Translations under genes and position numbers: made by a program | Shown here: in pieces, positions 25,143 through 33,203 of the stretch | Position numbering within the stretch: position 1 is the stretch's first letter | Layout of the letters: every line of letters starts with the position of its first letter | Assembly: GCA_001626765.1 (NCBI GenBank) | Contig: LUOO01000018.1 | Location: 1 to 33,768, forward strand | DNA length: 33,768 bases | Direction of reading: 5' to 3' | Source of the DNA: Maritimibacter sp. REDSEA-S28_B5 | GTDB taxonomy: Bacteria > Pseudomonadota > Alphaproteobacteria > Rhodobacterales > Rhodobacteraceae | The notes under the pieces: model-generated | Database searches by the model: none | Told to the model about the DNA's origin: nothing | Seen by the model: the letters and a program-made list of their open reading frames with translations, nothing else

Positions 25143-26426
25143 TTAGCGACGAGCGTCGAGCACGTCCTCGAGCGTGCGCAGGCCAGTCTTGGGCGCCTGC
25201 ACCAGCACCGACATGTTCCCCGGCTTGTGCTCGTTCTTGTACATCTTCATATGCGCCGCCGGGATTTCGTCCCACGGGAACACTTCCGACATGAAGGGGT
25301 CGATCCGGCGTTCGATCATCATCTTGTTCGCCGCCGCCGCCTGTTTCAGGTGGGCAAAATGCGACCCCTGCAGGCGCTTCTGGTGCATCCACATGTAGCG
25401 CACGTCGAAGGTGCAGTTGAAGCCCGAGGTCCCGGCGCAGATTACGACCATGCCGCCCTTCTTGCAGACAAAGGAGGACACCGGGAAGGTGCTTTCACCG
25501 GGGTGCTCGAACACGATGTCGACGTTGTTGCCCTTGCCGGTGAATTCCCAGATCGCCGCGCCGAAACGGCGGGCTTCCTTGAACCATGCCTTGTATTCGT
25601 CGGTGTTGACGGTGGGCAGCTGGCCCCAGCAATCGAATTCCTTGCGGTTGATGACGCCCTTCGCGCCCAGCCCCATGACGAAGTCGCGCTTGTCCTCGCC
25701 CGAGATCACACCGATGGCATTGCCGCCTGCCGCGTTGATCAACTGGATCGCATAGGACCCCAGACCGCCCGAGGCGCCCCAGACGAGCACGTTCTGGCCG
25801 GGTTTCAGCTCATGCGGGTGGTGGCCGAAGAGCATCCGGTAGGCGGTGGCGAGCGTCAGCGTGTAGCAGGCGCTTTCCTCCCACGTCAGGTGCTTGGGAC
25901 GCGGCAGAAGTTGCTGCGCCTGCACACGGGTGAACTGGGCGAAGGACCCGTCCGGCGTCTCGTAGCCCCAAATCCGCTGGCTGGGCGAATACATGGGATC
26001 GCCGCCGTTGCATTCCTCATCGTCGCCGTCGTCCTGGTTGCAGTGGATGACGACCTCGTCACCCACTTTCCAGTTCTTCACCTTGTCGCCCACGGCCCAG
26101 ACGATGCCCGAGGCGTCGGAACCGGCGATGTGATAATCCTGCTTGTGGACGTCGAACATGCTCACCGGCACACCGAGACCGGCCCAGATGCCGTTGTAGT
26201 TCACCCCGGCGGCCATCACGAGCACGAGCACCTCGTGACTGTCGATCGTGGGCGTCGGGACGACTTCGACCTGCATGGCCTTGTTCGGCTCGCCCTGGCG
26301 GTCGCGGCGAATCGCCCAAGCATACATCTGTTTCGGCACATGCCCCATCGGGGGGATCTCGCCGATTTCGTAGAGATCCTTCTGGGGCGCGTCGTAGGCG
26401 GCGATTGCCGGGGCGTCGAGGGACAT
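25143..26426 (-). CDS. ccrA: Crotonyl-CoA carboxylase/reductase
   Basis: This 427-residue enzyme reductively carboxylates crotonyl-CoA to (2S)-ethylmalonyl-CoA with NADPH and CO2, the key reaction of the ethylmalonyl-CoA pathway for acetyl-CoA assimilation. It belongs to the medium-chain reductase superfamily: GVNYNGIWAGLG (74-85), the long acidic insertion HCNQDDGDDEECNGGDPM, the cofactor loop WGASGGLGSYA (216-226), and SHFAHLKQA (355-363) with the CO2-site histidine region are all typical of Ccr. ATG at 26426 is chosen for the consensus AAGGAGG 5 nt upstream; an in-frame ATG 39 nt further lacks a site. It is downstream of the acyltransferase gene on the same strand but has its own promoter module at 26486-26518. 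Symbol ccr is also used. Confidence 0.97.
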   Translation of the reverse strand: MSLDAPAIAAYDAPQKDLYEIGEIPPMGHVPKQMYAWAIRRDRQGEPNKAMQVEVVPTPTIDSHEVLVLVMAAGVNYNGIWAGLGVPVSMFDVHKQDYHIAGSDASGIVWAVGDKVKNWKVGDEVVIHCNQDDGDDEECNGGDPMYSPSQRIWGYETPDGSFAQFTRVQAQQLLPRPKHLTWEESACYTLTLATAYRMLFGHHPHELKPGQNVLVWGASGGLGSYAIQLINAAGGNAIGVISGEDKRDFVMGLGAKGVINRKEFDCWGQLPTVNTDEYKAWFKEARRFGAAIWEFTGKGNNVDIVFEHPGESTFPVSSFVCKKGGMVVICAGTSGFNCTFDVRYMWMHQKRLQGSHFAHLKQAAAANKMMIERRIDPFMSEVFPWDEIPAAHMKMYKNEHKPGNMSVLVQAPKTGLRTLEDVLDARR

Positions 26427-26459
26427 CTGGGCCTCCTTGGTCCAACTGCGAATCTGTTG

Positions 26460-26518
26460 CCGCAATGCAGAATTGCGGCTGCTAGTGCAGCATTACGGAT
26501 GGCCGCGCAATTATGCAA
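26460..26518 (-). promoter_or_regulatory. ccr promoter module with PhaR-type and palindromic elements
   Basis: On the minus strand, TTGCATAA (26511-26518), TTGCGCGG (26503-26510) and TAATGCTGCA (26486-26495) occur in the same order as in the ecm promoter. CTGCTAGTGCAG (26479-26490) is an exact CTGC-N4-GCAG site, the kind reported for Rhodobacter PhaR. Further in, CCGCAAT-N5-ATTGCGG (26460-26478) is a perfect dyad. TGCAGAATTGCG (26466-26477) and CGCAATTATGCA (26506-26517) form an 11/12 inverted repeat. Confidence 0.65.
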
Positions 26519-26543
26519 CCCTACTTAGGTAGATTTTGTAATT

Positions 26544-28010
26544 TTATGTCGCGCTCGTTCTTTGACCTGTCCGCTCGTCGGGCTTGTCGGTCTTGCCGGC
26601 CTTGTCAGAAAAAAAGTCGCCCGGCGCCGGCACATTCAACCCGGGATAGTGATGCGCGATGGAGCGGGCATAGTAGTGGATGAGCTCGCGCTCGTTGTCG
26701 TGCACGATGATCTGCCCGTCCTTCTCCTCAACCGCGCGACGCACCATCAGAAGCTCGAGGCCCTGCTCGACCGGGTCGAAGCGCGGCGAACGCGGCATGT
26801 GGATCTGCGCGCCCCGGAGCGCCATGTCGCGCACCAGCGCGTTGAACCGCGCAGCCACTTCCTCACGCGGCAGGGTCGTGACGTCCGACAGGACCGCCGC
26901 CATGACCGGCACGGGCAGCACGGGCACGGCGGCCCGGATACGCGCCATCATCTTGCGCGCCAGCTGCGTGGTCGGCGAGGCGAGCCCGGCGTTCTCGGCC
27001 AGAAAGGCGGCGAGCGACAGCGGCTCGCCCACGCTCACGCTCGCATAGCCGAACCGCTTGAACCGGCCGGTGAGCTTGAGGAAGACATGCGCGATGACGT
27101 GGCGGATGACGTCGTAGACCCGGAGCCGGAACTTGCGTCTGCCCGACCGCGAGGCCCCGATCAGCACGCGGTCCTCGATCACCCGGTCGTAGTTGAGGCC
27201 CACGGGAACGAAGACCACGTCCCGCGAAACCCCCGGTTTGAAGCCGTCCACGATGTAGGAAATAAGACCCAGCTTGGGTTCCCCGACCTCGCCCGTCAGA
27301 CTCAGCCCGCCCTCCGGGAAAATCCCCTGCGTCGTGCCCTCGGCCACCGCGAACTGGATGTAGCGTTCGAGCACCTTGCGATAGAGCGCATTGCGGCTCT
27401 TGCGACGGATGAAATAGGCGCCCATCGCGCGGATCAGCACCGACAGCGGCCAGACCCGCGCCCATTCGCCCACCGCGTAGGACAGGTGCGAGCGCCCCAT
27501 GGCGAGCCATGTGACCAGCATGTAGTCCATGTTCGAGCGGTGGTTCATCACATAGACCACGGTGGCATCCGGGTCGATGTCCTTGATAACTTGCTCGTCG
27601 ATCTCGTCGATCCGGACCCGGTAGAACCATCGCGAAATGGTCCGCGTCAGCCGCCTGGCGAAACTGAAATACATGAAGGCCGAGAACCGCGGCACGATCT
27701 CGCGGGCATAGCGGCGGGCCATTTCGAAGCCCACCTGTTCGGGCACGCCCTCGTCGCGGGCATGTTGGCGGATCGCCTCGGACACCTCGCCGTCATAGAC
27801 CAGCCGCTGGATCAGGTCGTGGCGACGGGCGAGCTTGAATGGCTCGATCGGACGGGTGAGCCGCGTGTTCAATCGCGCCACAGCGCGCTCCATCCGGCGA
27901 CGAAAAAACCAGCGGACCGAGGGGAACAGGAAATGCGACGCCAGCGTCACGGTGGCGAAGGCGAGGATCAGGACGAGCAGCCAGAGCGGCAGTTCAACCG
28001 TTTGTGTCAT
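26544..28010 (-). CDS. PlsB-like glycerol-3-phosphate / lysophospholipid acyltransferase
   Basis: A 488-residue membrane-anchored acyltransferase. One N-terminal helix (LPLWLLVLILAFATVTLASHF, about residues 8-28) precedes the acyltransferase domain with VYVMNHRSNMDYML (block I H-x4-D: His-Arg-Ser-Asn-Met-Asp), GIFPEGGLSLTG (block III, FPEG) and VPVGLNYDRVIEDR (block IV). These are typical of the PlsB/PlsC superfamily, which esterifies glycerol-3-phosphate in phospholipid synthesis; the length fits neither short PlsC nor full PlsB. ATG at 28010 (MTQTVELPLWLL) is the likely start; upstream in-frame ATGs at 28037 and 28091 lack sites. It lies upstream of ccr on the same strand and is divergent from a secreted-protein gene. 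Acyl donor and acceptor are not certain. Confidence 0.85.
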   Translation of the reverse strand: MTQTVELPLWLLVLILAFATVTLASHFLFPSVRWFFRRRMERAVARLNTRLTRPIEPFKLARRHDLIQRLVYDGEVSEAIRQHARDEGVPEQVGFEMARRYAREIVPRFSAFMYFSFARRLTRTISRWFYRVRIDEIDEQVIKDIDPDATVVYVMNHRSNMDYMLVTWLAMGRSHLSYAVGEWARVWPLSVLIRAMGAYFIRRKSRNALYRKVLERYIQFAVAEGTTQGIFPEGGLSLTGEVGEPKLGLISYIVDGFKPGVSRDVVFVPVGLNYDRVIEDRVLIGASRSGRRKFRLRVYDVIRHVIAHVFLKLTGRFKRFGYASVSVGEPLSLAAFLAENAGLASPTTQLARKMMARIRAAVPVLPVPVMAAVLSDVTTLPREEVAARFNALVRDMALRGAQIHMPRSPRFDPVEQGLELLMVRRAVEEKDGQIIVHDNERELIHYYARSIAHHYPGLNVPAPGDFFSDKAGKTDKPDERTGQRTSAT

Positions 28011-28175
28011 GGCCGAGTGATGCCTAAGCCCCGCCATCCCGGCAAGCGATTCCAGAAGCGTCGACACCAATTCCCGGCGAGCGTGAGACAAATACCACCC
28101 GAAAGAATAAGGCGCTCGCCTGCTACAAAAGCCGTGTTATGCTCTGATCATTCTTTGACTTGAGGGGGTATTAAT

Positions 28176-28529
28176 ATGCGTCAAACTGTTCGTCGTTTTG
28201 TGACATTCGCGGTCCTTGCCGTCTTGGCCACGGCCTCGCTCGGCACGGCACCCGCCAAGGCCGACAACCTGAACCGCTGGGTCAAGATCGTGAACCAGAC
28301 GGGCTACACCATCGTGCGCTTCTATGCCTCCAACAAGGGGATGCGGAACTGGGGCGTCGATCATCTTGGACGCAGCCAGTTGCCGTCCGGCTATTCCATG
28401 GATCTGAACTTCACGAACGACCGGTCGGGCTACTGCATCTACGATTTCCGGGCGGAGTTCGATGACGGCGACGTGCTGGAAAAATACGGCGTCAACGTCT
28501 GCGAGATCGGGACCTACACCTACAACTGA
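28176..28529 (+). CDS. Small secreted protein, uncharacterised
   Basis: A 117-residue protein with a clear signal peptide (VRRFVTFAVLAVLATASLGT, cleavage after AKA near residue 29). The mature part has WVKIVNQTGYTIVRFYASN, SGYCIYDFRAEFDDGD and a C-terminal CEIGTYTYN, so a beta-rich fold with one possible disulphide (two cysteines). GAGGGGG lies 7 nt before the ATG. I know similar short periplasmic proteins only from Rhodobacterales and no function. It lies between the divergent acyltransferase and ecm. Confidence 0.75.
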   Translation: MRQTVRRFVTFAVLAVLATASLGTAPAKADNLNRWVKIVNQTGYTIVRFYASNKGMRNWGVDHLGRSQLPSGYSMDLNFTNDRSGYCIYDFRAEFDDGDVLEKYGVNVCEIGTYTYN

Positions 28530-28595
28530 GGCTTTGTCCCGTCACGCCGGGGGCAGCAGGTTCCCGACGCAACGATATGACGATTGAATGGGGAC

Positions 28596-28641
28596 TTGCG
28601 TAATTTTGTTGCGCGGTGGATAATGCTGCAGTGCAACAAAA
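28596..28641 (+). promoter_or_regulatory. ecm promoter module and 9-bp inverted repeat
   Basis: TTGCGT (28596-28601), 17-nt spacer, GATAAT (28619-28624) make a good sigma70-type promoter. TTGCGTAA (28596-28603), TTGCGCGG (28609-28616) and TAATGCTGCA (28621-28630) repeat the ccr module. TTTTGTTGC (28604-28612) and GCAACAAAA (28633-28641) are perfect arms spaced by 20 nt, bracketing the -10 box and start point. CTGCAGTGCAA (28626-28636) is a near CTGC-N3-GCAG. Confidence 0.65.
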
Positions 28642-28657
28642 CCGCGAGTCACCCGTC

Positions 28658-30640
28658 ATGTCCGATCCGCTGTCGAACCAGATCACCCGCGACAAACCCT
28701 GGCTGTTCCGCACCTATGCGGGCCATTCCACGGCCAAGGCGTCGAACGCGCTCTACCGTTCGAACCTGTCGCGCGGGCAGACCGGGCTTTCCGTCGCCTT
28801 CGACCTGCCGACCCAGACGGGCTATGACAGCGATCATGTCCTCGCGCGGGGCGAGGTCGGCAAGGTAGGCGTGCCCGTGGCCCATCTGGGGGACATGCGG
28901 ATGCTGTTTGCCGACATCCCGCTTGAACAGATGAACACTTCCATGACGATCAACGCCACTGCCCCGTGGCTGCTCGCGCTTTATATCGCTGTGGCCGAGG
29001 AACAGGGGGCGGATGTGTCCAAGTTGCAGGGCACGGTGCAGAACGATCTCATCAAGGAATACCTTTCGCGCGGCACCTATGTCTGCCCGCCCGCGCCGTC
29101 GCTTCGGATGATTACCGATGTCGCGGCCTTCACTCGCGAAAACCTGCCCAAATGGAACCCGATGAACGTCTGTTCCTACCACCTGCAGGAAGCAGGCGCG
29201 ACGCCGGAAGAGGAGCTTGCCTTCGCATTGGCCACCGCCATCGCCGTACTCGACGACCTCAAGACCAAGGTGCCCGCCGAGTCCTTTCCCGAAATGGTCG
29301 GGCGGATTTCCTTCTTCGTAAACGCGGGCATCCGCTTTGTCACCGAGATGTGCAAGATGCGCGCCTTCGTGGAGCTGTGGGACGAGATCACCGCCGAACG
29401 CTATGGCGTCGAGAACCCGAAATTCCGCCGTTTCCGCTACGGGGTGCAAGTGAACAGCCTCGGCCTCACCGAACAGCAGCCGGAGAACAACGTCTACCGC
29501 ATCCTGATCGAAATGCTCGCCGTCACCCTGTCGAAAGACGCCCGCGCCCGCGCGGTGCAACTGCCCGCGTGGAACGAAGCGCTGGGTCTGCCGCGCCCCT
29601 GGGATCAGCAATGGTCGCTTCGGATGCAACAGATCCTCGCCTACGAGACCGATCTTCTGGAATACGACGACCTCTTCACCGGCAACCCGGCGGTGGAACG
29701 CAAGGTCGCGGCGCTGAAGGAAGGCGCGCGGGCGGAACTGGACCAGATCGACGGAATGGGCGGGGCGGTTGCCGCCATCGACTACATGAAGTCACGGCTG
29801 GTCGAGAGCAACGCCGAGCGGATCGCGCGGATCGAGACCTCGCAGACCACCGTGGTCGGGGTGAACAAATGGACCGAGGCCGCGCCCTCGCCGCTCACCT
29901 CTGGCCCCGAGGCCATCATGGTCGCCGACCCCGAGGCCGAGGCCGATCAGGTCGCGCGTCTTGTCGCTTGGCGTGAGAGCCGCGACGAGGGGGCGGTGCA
30001 GGCGGCGCTGGACGAACTGCGCGCCGCCGCCCGATCGGGTCAGAACGTCATGCCCGCCTCGATCAAGGCGGCCAAGGCGGGTGCCACGACCGGCGAATGG
30101 GGTGACGCGGTGCGCGGGGTCTTTGGCCAATATCGTGGCCCGACCGGCGTGTCCAAGAACCCCTCGAACCGCACCGAGGGGCTCGACGACATCCGCGAAC
30201 AGGTCGCCGCCGTGTCGCAGGCGCTGGGGCAAAAGCTCAAGTTCCTCGTCGGTAAACCGGGGCTCGACGGCCACTCCAACGGCGCCGAACAGATCGCCGC
30301 CCGCGCCCGTGATTGCGGCATGGACATCACCTATGACGGCATCCGCCTCACGCCCGAAGAGCTTGTCGCCTCGGCACAGGAGAGCGGCGCGCATGTCGTG
30401 GGGCTTTCGATCCTGTCCGGGTCGCATATTCCACTCGTCGAGGAACTGATGGAACGGTTGCGCGCGACGGGGCTGGGACACATTCCCGTGGTGGTCGGTG
30501 GCATTATCCCCGAAGTCGACGCACAGCGTTTGCGCGCCATGGGGGTGGCAAAGGTCTATACTCCGAAGGATTTCGAACTGAATACGATCATGTTTGATAT
30601 CGTTAAATTGGTGGACCCACGGGCACAGGCTGCAGAATAA
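28658..30640 (+). CDS. ecm: Ethylmalonyl-CoA mutase (B12-dependent)
   Basis: A 660-residue adenosylcobalamin enzyme that converts (2R)-ethylmalonyl-CoA to methylsuccinyl-CoA, the reaction between Ccr/epimerase and the dehydrogenase in the ethylmalonyl-CoA pathway (also called MeaA). The catalytic TIM-barrel part starts DKPWLFRTYAGHSTAKASN and contains GLSVAFDLPTQTGYDSD and NTSMTINATAPWLLALY. The C-terminal cobalamin domain has GLDGHSNGAEQ, with DxHxxG at Asp537 and His539, then LSILSGSH and VVVGGIIP. ATG at 28658 (MSDPLSNQITRDKP) is chosen, since a GTG at 28616 lies inside the promoter. The sequence suits Ecm better than methylmalonyl-CoA mutase because there is a single fused chain of Ecm length. 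Neighbouring ccr shares its promoter pattern. Confidence 0.93.
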   Translation: MSDPLSNQITRDKPWLFRTYAGHSTAKASNALYRSNLSRGQTGLSVAFDLPTQTGYDSDHVLARGEVGKVGVPVAHLGDMRMLFADIPLEQMNTSMTINATAPWLLALYIAVAEEQGADVSKLQGTVQNDLIKEYLSRGTYVCPPAPSLRMITDVAAFTRENLPKWNPMNVCSYHLQEAGATPEEELAFALATAIAVLDDLKTKVPAESFPEMVGRISFFVNAGIRFVTEMCKMRAFVELWDEITAERYGVENPKFRRFRYGVQVNSLGLTEQQPENNVYRILIEMLAVTLSKDARARAVQLPAWNEALGLPRPWDQQWSLRMQQILAYETDLLEYDDLFTGNPAVERKVAALKEGARAELDQIDGMGGAVAAIDYMKSRLVESNAERIARIETSQTTVVGVNKWTEAAPSPLTSGPEAIMVADPEAEADQVARLVAWRESRDEGAVQAALDELRAAARSGQNVMPASIKAAKAGATTGEWGDAVRGVFGQYRGPTGVSKNPSNRTEGLDDIREQVAAVSQALGQKLKFLVGKPGLDGHSNGAEQIAARARDCGMDITYDGIRLTPEELVASAQESGAHVVGLSILSGSHIPLVEELMERLRATGLGHIPVVVGGIIPEVDAQRLRAMGVAKVYTPKDFELNTIMFDIVKLVDPRAQAAE

Positions 30641-30742
30641 TCAAGCGCAAAAAATCGCCCTCACATGATACTCGCAATACCACGAATTTACCGCGGCTCG
30701 CGTCGGTTATTGCTAGTGAACGGTCTTTAGGATAGAAATTCG

Positions 30743-30772
30743 ATAATCGGGTTTTCCCGAGAGATTATTTTT
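30743..30772 (+). terminator. Hairpin with T run between ecm and the H-NS gene
   Basis: TCGGG-TTTT-CCCGA (30747-30760) forms a 5-bp stem. An outer ATAATC / GATTAT pairing (30743-30748 and 30763-30768) can add to an alternative fold, and TTTT follows (30769-30772). It lies 103 nt after ecm and 20 nt before the H-NS start, so it is either a late ecm terminator or an attenuator in the H-NS leader. Confidence 0.4.
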
Positions 30773-30791
30773 ATCTGACGGAACCACTCAC

Positions 30792-31130
30792 ATGAAAACC
30801 AACTTGAAGGGCATGTCCCGCAAGGATCTAGAAAAGCTGCGGGTCGAGGTCGACAAGGCCCTGGAACGGGTCGGCGAGGAAGAAAAACGCGCGGCTTTCG
30901 AAGCGGCGCAAAAGGCCGCCAAGGCCTATGGCTACTCGCTCGCCGATCTCGCTGACGTAAAGGCGCCCAGAAAAACGAGCGCCAAGAAATCGGACGGCCG
31001 GTCCAAGGTCGCACCCAAATTTCGCCATCCCGAGGACGACACCGTCACCTGGACCGGACGCGGCCGTCAGCCGAAATGGGTCGTGGAATATATCGCCAGC
31101 GGCGGAAACCTCGACGACATCACCATTTGA
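30792..31130 (+). CDS. H-NS histone-family nucleoid protein
   Basis: A 112-residue H-NS/HvrA-type DNA-binding protein. The N-terminal half is a charged coiled coil (KDLEKLRVEVDKALERVGEEEKR, residues about 11-50) for oligomerisation. The C-terminal KFRHPEDDTVTWTGRGRQPKWVVEYIASG (75-104) carries the conserved AT-hook-like core of H-NS (W-x-G-x-G-R-x-P-x-W). Such proteins bind AT-rich DNA and silence acquired genes; the window contains one such region, at 16.4-17.7 kb, but no link is shown. It is a single gene with its own leader and no visible terminator before the aldo/keto reductase. Confidence 0.92.
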   Translation: MKTNLKGMSRKDLEKLRVEVDKALERVGEEEKRAAFEAAQKAAKAYGYSLADLADVKAPRKTSAKKSDGRSKVAPKFRHPEDDTVTWTGRGRQPKWVVEYIASGGNLDDITI

Positions 31131-31273
31131 CCCGGACGCAGTTCTCGCCCGGCCCGCATTGACGGGCAGGCCGGGCCCTATTGCAGGCGGCGGGCGCGAC
31201 GGGAACCGTTGCGGCCCGATGTCGTTCAATCCCCACGAACGAAACGCAAGACCAGACCAGGGAAAGTTGCTTC

Positions 31274-32260
31274 ATGAAATTCCGGAAACTCGGCAAGAAC
31301 GGGCCGCGCGTGTCGGCCATCGCATTGGGCTGCATGTCTTTCGCAGGCTTCTACGGCAAGACGGACCAGGACGAGGCCTTCGCCACGCTCGATGCGGCGC
31401 GCGATTCCGGTATCACCTTCCTGGACACGTCGGACCTCTATGGTCAGGGGTTGTCGGAGGAATGGATCGGCGCCTATCAGACCGACCGCGGCCACCGGTT
31501 CCAGATCGCCACCAAGGGCGGCATCGTTGCAGGCGCACCGCGCGGCACGACGGATAATTCCGAACCCTATCTGCGCGAGAAACTCGAAGCCTCGCTGACC
31601 CGGCTGGGTGTCGATCACGTCGAACTATATTATGTCCACCGTCGCGAGTTTTCCCGGCCGGTAGAAGAGGTCACGGAAACACTGCTCAAATTCAAAGAGG
31701 AAGGTCTGATCGGCGCCATCGGGTTTTCCGAAATTGCACCTGCAACCCTGCGCCGTGCCGCCTCGGTCGGACACGTGGACGCGGTGCAGAACGAATATTC
31801 GCTCTGGACCCGCCAGCCCGAACTTGGCCTCATCCAGACCTGCGAAGAACTTGGCACCGCCTTCGTCCCGTTTTCCCCACTAGGACGCGGTATATTGGGT
31901 GACACGGACCTCGATCCGTCGACCTTCCGCGACGTGGATTTCCGCAAGAACAATCCCCGGTTCCAGCCACAGGCCTTTGCCGCGAACATGCGCCATGTGC
32001 AGGCGCTACGCGATTTCGCGGAAACGCGCGGCTGGTCCACAGCGGCCGTGGCCATCGCGTGGACGCTGCAAAAAAGTCACGGGAATATCCCGATCCCCGG
32101 CACACGCTCTGCCGATCACCTTCTGGGATGGGCGGACGCGGACGAGATCATCTTCTCGAAGTCCGACTGGGAAGAGCTTGACCGGATCATGCCCGTGGGC
32201 TGGGCAGAAGGTGACCGCTACTCCGAGGCGCAGATCGTCGGGATCGAGCGTTACTGCTAG
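31274..32260 (+). CDS. Aldo/keto reductase
   Basis: A 328-residue NADPH-dependent oxidoreductase of the AKR superfamily, most like the AKR13 (YakC/voltage-gated-beta-like) branch. The tetrad is complete: Asp51 and Tyr56 in FLDTSDLYG, Lys81 in IATKGG and His122 in YYVHRRE. The AKR-type C-terminal segments ALGRGILG-like text (SPLGRGILGDTD), WTLQKSHGNIPIPGTRS and LLGWADA agree. ATG at 31274 (MKFRKLGKNGPRVSAIALGC) with GGAAAG upstream is chosen. Substrate unknown; it may reduce carbonyl or aldehyde compounds. It converges on the EamA gene with 13 nt between stops, with no room for separate terminators. Confidence 0.93.
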   Translation: MKFRKLGKNGPRVSAIALGCMSFAGFYGKTDQDEAFATLDAARDSGITFLDTSDLYGQGLSEEWIGAYQTDRGHRFQIATKGGIVAGAPRGTTDNSEPYLREKLEASLTRLGVDHVELYYVHRREFSRPVEEVTETLLKFKEEGLIGAIGFSEIAPATLRRAASVGHVDAVQNEYSLWTRQPELGLIQTCEELGTAFVPFSPLGRGILGDTDLDPSTFRDVDFRKNNPRFQPQAFAANMRHVQALRDFAETRGWSTAAVAIAWTLQKSHGNIPIPGTRSADHLLGWADADEIIFSKSDWEELDRIMPVGWAEGDRYSEAQIVGIERYC

Positions 32261-32273
32261 GACCGTGTCGGTG

Positions 32274-33203
32274 TCAGGCTTCGTGCTTCAGGAGAAGCAC
32301 GATGGCCACCGCAGTCAGGGCCAGACCCGCAAGCACATGCGGATCGGGCAGTCCGTGGTCGAAGGCCAGTTCCCACAAGATGACCCAGCCGGGGGTGAGA
32401 TAGGTATAGGCCATGACCTTGGCCCCTACGAGCCGCACGCTTGCGAAGTTGAGGCAGACAAAGGTCACTGCCATGGCCCCAATCGACAGATAGCCCAGCG
32501 CGATCCAGACGATCGGCGGCAGACTCGCGTAGTCCGTCGCCATGATGGGCCGCCAGCCGTAGACGGTGAGCACCAGCGTCCCGGCGCAGAGCACCCAAAA
32601 CGACGAGGACACCGCACTTTCGCCCCGCGACAGCCAACGCACGAGCGGCACGTAAAGCGCGTGAGCGACGCAGCCAAAGAAATAGATTGCCTCGCCCCGG
32701 CCCACGTCCAAGGCCAGAAGCCGGTTGAAGTCGCCACGAAAGATCACCCAGAGCGCCCCCAAGGCCCCGATCCCCAGCGCCAGCGCGATGCGCCGGGTCG
32801 TGACCTGTCTGAGGAGGATCCACGAAAAGATCGCGGTCATGATCGGCATGAGCGTCATCACCGCGCTGGCCGATACCGGCGGCGCGGTCTTCAACCCCTC
32901 GAACATCAGGACGAAATAGGTGGAGAAGGTTCCGCCGAGGATCAGCCAGCGCCAGGGCGCGCGGGCGTCCGAGAGCCGGATCTGTCCAGTCGCAAGACCC
33001 AGCAGCCCGACGACGGCGGCGGCAAAGGCAAAGCGCATCGCCTGAAAGGCGACCGGATGGACGAGGTTCGCGGTCAGCGCGCCGAAGGTGAAGCTGCCCG
33101 CCACCATCGAGCAGAAGACGAGCATCGCTGCGTGGCCCAGCACGGCCTCACGCCCACCGATTCCGCCTGACAGACGCGCGCCGAGTCCTTGGCTCAGCTG
33201 CAC
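32274..33203 (-). CDS. DMT-superfamily (EamA) transporter
   Basis: A 309-residue membrane protein with about ten helices in two EamA repeats, such as VSASAVMTLMPIMTAIFSWILLRQVTTRRIALALGIG in the first and KVMAYTYLTPGWVILWELAFDHGLPDPHVLAGLALT in the second. The usual pattern of proline-glycine bends and E/D-x-P is visible. The start is uncertain: GTG at 33203 overlaps the LysR stop by 10 nt and gives a complete first helix, while ATG at 33125 would cut into it. It lies directly downstream of a LysR-family gene on the same strand and is probably co-transcribed with it, unlike the usual divergent LysR arrangement. Substrate unknown. Confidence 0.85.
   Translation of the reverse strand: MQLSQGLGARLSGGIGGREAVLGHAAMLVFCSMVAGSFTFGALTANLVHPVAFQAMRFAFAAAVVGLLGLATGQIRLSDARAPWRWLILGGTFSTYFVLMFEGLKTAPPVSASAVMTLMPIMTAIFSWILLRQVTTRRIALALGIGALGALWVIFRGDFNRLLALDVGRGEAIYFFGCVAHALYVPLVRWLSRGESAVSSSFWVLCAGTLVLTVYGWRPIMATDYASLPPIVWIALGYLSIGAMAVTFVCLNFASVRLVGAKVMAYTYLTPGWVILWELAFDHGLPDPHVLAGLALTAVAIVLLLKHEA

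Noticed and set aside
26562..28163. A 533-codon open frame antisense to the acyltransferase gene
   Set aside because: Composition is dominated by Arg, His and Asp with no domain, while the minus strand has the acyltransferase blocks.
28616..28657. GTG start giving a 14-residue longer Ecm
   Set aside because: The GTG lies between the -35 and -10 elements of the predicted promoter, and known Ecm proteins begin near DKPWLFRTYAG, as with the ATG at 28658.
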